From: Setoptus koraiensis | Taxonomy: Eukaryota > Arthropoda | Assembly (NCBI GenBank): GCA_048013815.1 | Contig: CM106585.1 | Coordinates: forward strand, 13,764,001 to 13,828,000 | Direction of reading: 5' to 3' | DNA length: 64,000 nucleotides | Part shown: piece by piece, positions 57,595 through 64,000 of the stretch | How the letters are laid out: each line of letters opens with the position of its first letter | Position numbering within the stretch: position 1 is the stretch's first letter | The notes under the pieces: model-generated | The model's database searches: none | What the model was told of the DNA's origin: nothing | Seen by the model: only the letters and a program-made list of their open reading frames with translations | Made by a program: the position numbers and the translations under genes

Positions 57595-59796
57595 ATGTCC
57601 AGAGTTGTGGTTAAGAATCTGCCACAATCAGGAGTGGACAGCAAGGAACTTGCCGCCCATTTTTCCGATATTGATACTGTCACGGACGTTAGCCTGAAAT
57701 ACAATGATTTCGGAACTTTTAGGAGATTCGCCTTCGTTGGTTTCAAAACAGAGGAAGGAGCACAAAGGGCCATCGATAGACTGAACAATACATATTTTTC
57801 CAAGTCAAAACTGTCCATAGAACTATGCAAACAAATCAGGGAGATAGCACCACAGAAACTAGAGCCTAGCAATGCCAAAGTCAAGCCGAGTTTGGCAAAG
57901 AATACTAACGGGCCCGAGGCCGACGGGGACCAAGAAGCAGATACCAGTCTCAAGAAAAGATCCAAAAAGATTGATCCTTTCAGAGAAGTTCAAGATGATC
58001 CCGAATTTGAGGAGTTCTACAAATTGCAGAGAAACGTACACGAGAATGTCTCACAAAAACACATATGGTCTGACGACGTTCCAATGGATAATTTAACAAC
58101 CACGGACGGTAAAAAAGTTGCTGGTTCTAGCGACCAAAAGCCATCAGATCTGGAGCCAGTTGAGGCCATAGAAAATAGACCAAAGAAAAAAAGAAAACGT
58201 GCCAAAAAGAAAAAAGTGGATAAATGTAAACCGAAAGAGATATTTAATTATACCATAAAGATCAAAGGTTTTCCACCTGAGATAAAAAGGCGTGATATCA
58301 AGCAATTCTTGGCCCCACTGAAGCCTATCAGTTTGAGATTAGACAAGCGCGATCAATTATGTTATGTTTCCTTCAAGACAGACAGAGAGATGAAACTTGC
58401 TCTGAAAAAAGATTTGCAATTCTACAACACTAGCCGATTGAAAATTGTGCAATGTCATGTCGATAAATGTAAAATAAACAAAGAGCGGCAAAAGGAAAAG
58501 ATCAAGCAGAAAGAGGAACAATTTGAAAAGTATAGCGAGCTCGTTGCAGACGATGTGGAGGAATCCGGTCGAATATTTGTTAGAAATCTCAACTACACCT
58601 GTACAGAAGAAGACTTAGAAAAAGTGTTCTCACCGTATGGTGATATCGCCGAAATTCATTTATCTATTGACGAATACACTAAGTTGCCCAAAGGATTCGC
58701 CTTCGTAGAGTTTGTATTTCCCAGCAATGCTGCTAGAGCTTATCAAGAATTGAATGGAACAATATTCCAAGGCAGAAATTTTCACCTGCTACCTGCTAAG
58801 CCCAAACCCGATCCAATCACAGATCGACCAACGATCAATAACGGAGGCGTTGCTGCCGCTTCCTCTTTCAAAGCAAAGAAGATGGAAGAGCAAAAGGCCC
58901 AAGCGTCTAGTGGATCTAATTGGAACACCTTGTTCCTAGGTCAAAATGCTGTTGTGGATGTAATCAGTGAAAGACAACAAACTGACAAAGCATCGTTTTT
59001 GACTGATACATCCAAGAAAGATCCGCTATCTGTCAGAATGGCCCTTGGCGACACTTTCATTGTAGAAGAAACGCGCAACTTCTTGATCTCTCAAGGTGTT
59101 GAACTGGACTCTTTCAGTAACCCTCAAGCACCTAGAAGTAAGAATGTGATTTTGGCTAAAAATTTGCCAGCGAGAACTGACAAACGTGAACTGATGGAAG
59201 TATTCTCGGCGCATGGTTTGGTTTCGCGGGTGTTAATTCCTCGTAATGGATTGACCGCAATTATCGAAATGCAAGAACCTACTGAGGCCAAGTTAGCCTT
59301 TAGAAATCTAGCCTACACCAAATTTAAGACTAGCTTATTGTATCTAGAATGGGCACCCATCAATGTGTTTAGGACAAAATCTCTGGACGATCAGGAGAAG
59401 CAGGAAGTTGAAGAAATGGCTAAATTACAGACAGGTACAAAGATGGTGGTTAAAAATATTCCATTTGAGGCTACTCAATCAGAACTCACTAAAATATTCA
59501 AAGTATTTGGAGAGTTGAATTTTGTTCGATTCATAAAGAAACCCGATGGCCATCATAGAGGTTTTGCCTTTGTGGATTTTTGTACAAAATCAGATGCGCT
59601 GAGAGCTTTCCGTGCTCTTTGCCACTCTACTCATTTGTATGGAAGAAAGCTTGTCCTTGAATGGGCTGCAGTAAATCAAGATATACTCAAACCATCTGAG
59701 GAAAGTACCGATAAATCTGCAAAAGAACATAAACAAGTAGAAGCTGCACCAAGAATGTTACCAAAAAGGATTGTTTTCACCGAAGACCCAGTGTAA
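57595..59796 (+). CDS. RBM19: RNA-binding protein 19 / Mrd1 (733 aa, intronless)
   Basis: RBM19 (yeast Mrd1) is a nucleolar multi-RRM protein needed for early 18S rRNA processing in the small-subunit processome. RRMs in order: RRM1 about residues 3-80 (VVVKNLPQSG; RFAFVGFKTEE), RRM2 about 218-292 (IKIKGFPPEI; FLAPLKPISLRL), RRM3 about 324-402 (IFVRNLNYTCTEEDLEKVF; KGFAFVEFV), RRM4 about 516-590 (VILAKNLPARTDKRELMEVF; LLYLEWAPINVF) and the C-terminal RRM about 615-695 (MVVKNIPFEATQSEL; HRGFAFVDF; ALCHSTHLYGRKLVLEWA). The vertebrate protein has six RRMs and about 960 residues. The fifth is absent here, where only about 24 residues link RRM4 to the last RRM. A basic stretch, KKKRKRAKKKKVDK near 200, fits nuclear/nucleolar targeting. 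A variant poly(A) signal, ATTAAA, lies at 59819-59824. Confidence 0.96.
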   Translation: MSRVVVKNLPQSGVDSKELAAHFSDIDTVTDVSLKYNDFGTFRRFAFVGFKTEEGAQRAIDRLNNTYFSKSKLSIELCKQIREIAPQKLEPSNAKVKPSLAKNTNGPEADGDQEADTSLKKRSKKIDPFREVQDDPEFEEFYKLQRNVHENVSQKHIWSDDVPMDNLTTTDGKKVAGSSDQKPSDLEPVEAIENRPKKKRKRAKKKKVDKCKPKEIFNYTIKIKGFPPEIKRRDIKQFLAPLKPISLRLDKRDQLCYVSFKTDREMKLALKKDLQFYNTSRLKIVQCHVDKCKINKERQKEKIKQKEEQFEKYSELVADDVEESGRIFVRNLNYTCTEEDLEKVFSPYGDIAEIHLSIDEYTKLPKGFAFVEFVFPSNAARAYQELNGTIFQGRNFHLLPAKPKPDPITDRPTINNGGVAAASSFKAKKMEEQKAQASSGSNWNTLFLGQNAVVDVISERQQTDKASFLTDTSKKDPLSVRMALGDTFIVEETRNFLISQGVELDSFSNPQAPRSKNVILAKNLPARTDKRELMEVFSAHGLVSRVLIPRNGLTAIIEMQEPTEAKLAFRNLAYTKFKTSLLYLEWAPINVFRTKSLDDQEKQEVEEMAKLQTGTKMVVKNIPFEATQSELTKIFKVFGELNFVRFIKKPDGHHRGFAFVDFCTKSDALRAFRALCHSTHLYGRKLVLEWAAVNQDILKPSEESTDKSAKEHKQVEAAPRMLPKRIVFTEDPV

Positions 59797-59866
59797 TCTT
59801 CACTATAGTTTAGTACTTATTAAATTTTTGTTGTTTGAAATGAAATCATCGAGATGACAAACTGAA

Positions 59867-62431
59867 TCACGTGCACATGACTATTCCTATAGCTGTCAGC
59901 AGATCATGATTCAGATAATTAGTATAGGTGGTATTCTCGATGGGTATTCTGGATATCTGTTGGGTTGCATCCTGGAATATTATATCATCGCCATCATTAG
60001 ATACGAACATCTTGAAAGTGTACTCTTCTGAATATTTGGATCCATAATATTGTTGTCCGTATAGGAATAAGTTCGCGTAAGCGTTGATGAGATCCATCGA
60101 CGAATCTTTGCGAGCAACCATCGCGTTGGAGCTTACCTTGCCCAAGTTACAACTCTTGTATTGATCTATTGGGGCTCTTGATCCATCTCTACAAAGTAGC
60201 TCGAAGTCTTCTTTGATCAAACCTCGAGCCCACGTTTGCCTGTTGCTACCGCCAGTGTTTTCGTATATTGTAGTGTGCTTGCAGAATGCCACTTCTCCAC
60301 CACCCTCAACTAAACATCGGAGAGCTCCCGTGTCACCGTAGAATGGTTCTGAGGCATCCCTGGAACAAAAACTGCGATCAGTACCATGACACAATTCACA
60401 CATATTTCTAATGGTCCAATGACTACCAGGAGCTGGGACTTTATCATTTAGAGTTGGCACATGATAAGACATTACGCCAGGCGCACAAGCCTTGTCGAAA
60501 TATTCTGCAGCCGAATGGGCCGAGTCGCACTGTTGATACGAGCGCATCTTGTCGTTAGATAAAAGAACTCCTAATGGCATCATCCAACCGGCTGCTTTCA
60601 TAAAACCTGAGTGACAAGATCTTTTACCTTTTAAATTAAATAGGTCGGTGGTCGGATCGTTCTTTCTGGCTACTGCTATAGCATAATAACTTGATTCGTG
60701 CATCTCAATTTGTTCGCTAACGATCGGTATCAAATTGAATTTTTTTCCCGCGACGTAGATATCGGCAGCGTCTAAGACAGTTAAATCAGCATCCCTGTCC
60801 TTAATCATTTGCATACAACTTAAAGATGATGAGGCCAACTTACATCCTAGCTCCGGTCTCAAGCCGGCTGCATGAAACGCCTTACTCATGGCTTGACACT
60901 TCAAAAATTCTTTATCAGAATTGACACATAATGTCACCGCAGGTATTGGACATTTTCTAAGCTTCTCAAAATAGTCTAGGAAGGTGTTAACTTGAACTTG
61001 TGAATAGTCAATAAAGGCCTGATATGCGTTGGGATTCATATACGAAGTGGTCGCATGCTGTACAGTAAAGTTGTTCATAAACCCTTTGAATGTTTGCCTG
61101 TAACCATCTAGGGGCTCTAAATCGGTCATGTCGCTACTAAATAGCACATCCAGGGCAGGGTAAGACACAAAAGACCAATCGCCTGTAAGTTTAAATTGAC
61201 TAATTGTATTGTTTGCATAACTTTGATCTATAACCTTCGGTAGATTGTAATTGACCATTGATGCATCGTATGTTTGCTGCACTGGCACTTGATTATATAA
61301 CCTATTGTTGATAGTTTGAGTGGGCGACTGATTTGGGTAAGAGTAGGCAACTGTAGTTAAAGGGCCAGAGAATAGTTGTATCGATGTCCGCAAGAATTTC
61401 TGGATTTTCATTCTCTTTTCAAGGGTAACTCGTGATGACACTACAACTGCATGAGGAGGCACGAAACCGAAATGACAATTTTGCCAATTTTCAACAGGTT
61501 GCCTGCCACCCTGCGGACATAGTAACTCTATATCTAATCTAGACGGGATTTCCGAACGCAGTTCCAGAGGTAGATTGAGTCTCTCTGCCAGTTGCACTGT
61601 GTTGTGTCTAACAAACGCAACATCACCGCCTCTATTCTCCAAACTAGTGACAGCCTCTCCATAAGAGCCAGTCCCTGCTCCCAAGTCTGATAAACATTTC
61701 AGGGTGGCAAAAACACCGTTATATGGATCGTGATGGGCACCTACTCGGCTGCGACGTTCACATAAATAAGACATCTTCTGCGGATTGTCGCCAGTGGGAT
61801 TGAATTTGTTTTTCAAAGCGTTCGGAGCACAGCTATTCCCGAAGAAATAAGAGGCAGACTTTACTAGATTGTTACAATCGGCAATAGTGAATTTTGGCAA
61901 GTCAATCAACGATGCCAATGGTAATGTCCAACTAGCCATGTGACTAACACCTGAGAAGCAAGCTTTTTTTCCAAATAGATCAGACAGAGATTGAATGGTT
62001 GCTTGACTACGTTTCTTGACTATGGCAACGGAATAATGGCCTCTGTCCAGCTTTCCTGGACCATATTTTTCAATCATGATTGGACTCAAACTATGGTAAC
62101 GGCCCGCCACTTCGATCTCTCCCGGATCTAATAGAACGAGATCGGCTCGTTCATCATCTATCATACTCATACATTGATCCTTGTCTATGGCCTGTATGCA
62201 GTCTAAATTCAATTCCAGAGGTTCCTGGCCAAATGATGCCTGCTTATTGACATCCTCAATGGCTTTAGACCATTCGTTACATTTCTTTTGTTCATGAGTG
62301 CTAACGGTGCACCATGATACTCGTTCACGTCTGTAAGGATTTTCTTGGCAGTGGATGGATTGCAAACAATTGAAAAATAATATAAAGAGACACGAGGTAA
62401 TCTTGACCCTAACTGTCATTGTTCTAATCAT
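59867..62431 (-). CDS. Transferrin-2-like two-lobed transferrin (854 aa, intronless)
   Basis: A secreted or membrane-associated transferrin with a signal peptide (residues 1-28, hydrophobic CLFILFFNCLQSIHC) and two homologous lobes (about 35-370 and 490-820), both with the family cysteine pattern. Lobe length, the long inter-lobe linker and the end resemble arthropod transferrin 2 (melanotransferrin relatives, septate-junction proteins in flies). In each lobe the Asp (VLLDPGE; TVLDAAD), the first Tyr (HYSVAIVKK; YYAIAVARK) and the His (DVAFVRH; EVAFCKH) ligands are kept. The second Tyr is replaced (Val in PYNGVF; Asp in FYGDTG) and the anion-binding Arg is replaced (His in SGVSHMASW; Lys in SGFMKAAGW). 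Iron binding may therefore be weak or lost. No strong C-terminal GPI signal is visible: only a short hydrophobic end (LLTAIGIVM). It is convergent with RBM19, 70 bp between stops. Confidence 0.93.
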   Translation of the reverse strand: MIRTMTVRVKITSCLFILFFNCLQSIHCQENPYRRERVSWCTVSTHEQKKCNEWSKAIEDVNKQASFGQEPLELNLDCIQAIDKDQCMSMIDDERADLVLLDPGEIEVAGRYHSLSPIMIEKYGPGKLDRGHYSVAIVKKRSQATIQSLSDLFGKKACFSGVSHMASWTLPLASLIDLPKFTIADCNNLVKSASYFFGNSCAPNALKNKFNPTGDNPQKMSYLCERRSRVGAHHDPYNGVFATLKCLSDLGAGTGSYGEAVTSLENRGGDVAFVRHNTVQLAERLNLPLELRSEIPSRLDIELLCPQGGRQPVENWQNCHFGFVPPHAVVVSSRVTLEKRMKIQKFLRTSIQLFSGPLTTVAYSYPNQSPTQTINNRLYNQVPVQQTYDASMVNYNLPKVIDQSYANNTISQFKLTGDWSFVSYPALDVLFSSDMTDLEPLDGYRQTFKGFMNNFTVQHATTSYMNPNAYQAFIDYSQVQVNTFLDYFEKLRKCPIPAVTLCVNSDKEFLKCQAMSKAFHAAGLRPELGCKLASSSLSCMQMIKDRDADLTVLDAADIYVAGKKFNLIPIVSEQIEMHESSYYAIAVARKNDPTTDLFNLKGKRSCHSGFMKAAGWMMPLGVLLSNDKMRSYQQCDSAHSAAEYFDKACAPGVMSYHVPTLNDKVPAPGSHWTIRNMCELCHGTDRSFCSRDASEPFYGDTGALRCLVEGGGEVAFCKHTTIYENTGGSNRQTWARGLIKEDFELLCRDGSRAPIDQYKSCNLGKVSSNAMVARKDSSMDLINAYANLFLYGQQYYGSKYSEEYTFKMFVSNDGDDIIFQDATQQISRIPIENTTYTNYLNHDLLTAIGIVMCT

Positions 62432-62911
62432 ATCTTGAGCCTAAATATGTTTATTTGTACGGTAATATTTTATTCTTTATGTAAACTGACGATATCTTTG
62501 ATTTACTTTCTTTGACGCGAAAGTGAGATTTCAGCAAAAGTGCAAGAATCTTAAGGTGTGGCCAAAGACTTTTGTTTCTCTCAGGTACTGTTGTTATTGT
62601 AATCTTTAGTGCTGCGGCTGTTGTGCAATCAACTTTCTACTCTAATCAATTTCTTATCTTTTCAATGAATATAGTTACTATCATCAACACAATGATATTA
62701 AAATCAGCTTTCTTAGAGTTGCGGTCATCTTTGGATAAGAAGTCGAATTTATTCAATAGTTTTAAATCATAGATTCAAACAAAACTATGACGAACTTTAC
62801 TTTATCTGATCAAACAATTGATAATTATTTCACCTACTATTATAGTACAATATTGTCAATGGAGAGTATATACTCGAAATTATAAAGAATAGGGCTCTCA
62901 TTGGAACCAAT
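62432..62911. other. Gap between SUZ12 and the transferrin gene
   Basis: About 480 bp holding the transferrin promoter and SUZ12 3'UTR. A short plus-strand hydrophobic open frame here has no support as a gene. Confidence 0.45.
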
Positions 62912-64000
62912 TCAACTATTCTTCATATCAACATGTGTGTAGGAGGAGTACAAGGCTTTTTTAGCTGGCGGCGATAGTTTATCTATGTAGGTTTGGGGTT
63001 CAAGTTTAGTCTTGTTAGAGGATATCTCATTGCGCATCTGATTGATTTTAAGAATGCATCTGTGAACGTCATCAGAACTTAATAATCCATAGTCATAGAG
63101 ATTAGCTAAATGAAGAGTTAAATTTTTGTAAAGTTTTTTAGCTAGAATTTCATGGCCGTAATCCTCGATGAAATGATAGCAAGCCCTGGGTATTTTTAAG
63201 TCACTTTTGTATCTACAATTTTGCATAATATGAAGGTTCCAACGTTTTAGTATTTCTTTTTCGCCCTCATTCACATCTGTAAATTCATCAATCATCAATT
63301 GTGTTCGCTCTCTTAACCAAGCGGGATCATTATCAGCCTCACTGTCTATGTCCACCTCATCTGGTTTAACAGGCAAACAGGTGGACGTGTGATAATATAA
63401 TCGATTGCGTATTGGCGCATTATTACATAGGCCCTCATCGCACATGTGATCATTAACTGAGGAGGTTTCGCTGACGATGGGTTTCTTAGATGGACGAGCG
63501 TAAATAACTTGAGTCTGTGTACCAATCAATATATTTTTGCCTTGCCTCTTGATGGGTCCATCGCGCGGTGTAAATCTAAAGTCTCTATTTACATCATGAC
63601 CGGGATGTTTGTAACCACAATAGGAGCCGTCGTAATTCGAATTGATGCCAATGTTAATATTGTAAATACCATTTGAAGTTGCTAGTTCCGATGTAAATCT
63701 TGAGTGGCAGTACTTGAGATGACCTAATAGACTGTGTATATTGCGTCCAGGAACATAACACCATGGACAAGATAGTGACGAATGTTTTGTTGTCTGGCAT
63801 ACTGAGTCCCCGCAATAAAAGTTGTAATGTATGATGACGGATCCCGGAGTGTTCTCTGCCTCGGAACGGATTTTTTCTGAGCGTAGTTTCATATAGGATA
63901 AATTTCTATGCAGAAATAGGGGCGAATCTTTGTGACGCGAAGCGAGATACCTATAGATTTGGGTGGGTGTTTGAAAGACCTCCATAAACCGTTTAAGTTG
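62912..64000 (-). CDS. SUZ12: Polycomb protein SUZ12, 3' part, cut by window end (at least 362 codons)
   Basis: SUZ12 is the core scaffold of PRC2, which methylates H3K27. Present: the N-terminal motif TPTQIYRYL to PLFLHRNLSYM (matches PTQIYRFL to FLHRTLTYM), the C2H2 zinc finger CPWCYVPGRNIHSLLGHLKYCHSRF-type at about residues 72-96 of the ATG at 63985, YDGSYCG, and the VEFS box (NRLYYHTSTCLPVKPDE, DPAWLRERT, EFTDVNEGEKEILKRWNLH, ACYHFIEDYG) that binds EZH2. The roughly 300 residues normally between the N-terminal motif and the zinc finger, including the C2-like domain, are reduced to about 40. The frame stays open to the window end, and the residue before the ATG (Phe) also matches the family, so translation probably starts outside. 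Intronless here. It could be the only SUZ12 or a shortened paralogue. Confidence 0.92.
   Translation of the reverse strand, partial: QLKRFMEVFQTPTQIYRYLASRHKDSPLFLHRNLSYMKLRSEKIRSEAENTPGSVIIHYNFYCGDSVCQTTKHSSLSCPWCYVPGRNIHSLLGHLKYCHSRFTSELATSNGIYNINIGINSNYDGSYCGYKHPGHDVNRDFRFTPRDGPIKRQGKNILIGTQTQVIYARPSKKPIVSETSSVNDHMCDEGLCNNAPIRNRLYYHTSTCLPVKPDEVDIDSEADNDPAWLRERTQLMIDEFTDVNEGEKEILKRWNLHIMQNCRYKSDLKIPRACYHFIEDYGHEILAKKLYKNLTLHLANLYDYGLLSSDDVHRCILKINQMRNEISSNKTKLEPQTYIDKLSPPAKKALYSSYTHVDMKNS

Overview
The window is nuclear DNA from an animal, most likely an arthropod; a mite-like lineage is only a guess. The evidence is spliceosomal GT-AG introns plus recognisable metazoan genes: GNB5, BICDL1, PEX6, ALG1, COA3, DDB1, RBM19, a two-lobed transferrin and SUZ12. 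No prokaryotic gene organisation, CRISPR array, rRNA, tRNA or retroelement could be supported.

Region 1 (1-7480) is a tandem array of about four diverged units of 1.7-1.95 kb. Each unit carries one minus-strand gene for a small secreted peptide with the same signal peptide and a TATA box exactly 58 nt upstream of the ATG. Three of the four products end in Gly-Lys or Gly-Lys-Lys, the classic C-terminal amidation signal, while their mature parts differ. This is the best candidate in the window for an undescribed system.

Region 2 (9286-38598) holds two convergent genes. GNB5 (plus strand, six exons, small introns) meets the very large BICDL1 dynein adaptor gene (minus strand, seven coding exons over 27 kb). 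The last four BICDL1 introns are 110-484 nt, but the first three are 2.9, 6.0 and 14.3 kb. These large introns, and the gene-free 6 kb upstream of BICDL1, are packed with triplet arrays, short tandem repeats, perfect inverted repeats and two over-represented motifs (ACAGGTGAG and TTACGTAA). A second possible first exon of BICDL1 lies just before its third large exon.

Region 3 (44668-64000) is compact and almost intronless. In order it has: a recently duplicated, broken copy of the C-terminal half of PEX6; an F-box/LRR gene; intact PEX6; an unrecognised 181-aa gene; ALG1 (one intron); COA3; DDB1 and RBM19 as a divergent pair; a transferrin-2-like gene convergent with RBM19; and the 3' part of SUZ12 running off the window end. 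The genes are housekeeping functions with no shared pathway: peroxisome import, N-glycosylation, cytochrome oxidase assembly, DNA damage/ubiquitin ligase, ribosome biogenesis, an iron-binding-like protein and Polycomb.

Several proteins have unusual architecture. SUZ12 lacks the roughly 300 residues between its N-terminal motif and its zinc finger. RBM19 lacks the fifth RRM. The transferrin has lost the second tyrosine ligand and the anion-binding arginine in both lobes. The broken PEX6 copy carries a fold-back templated insertion, which may illustrate how the many palindromes in the window arose.
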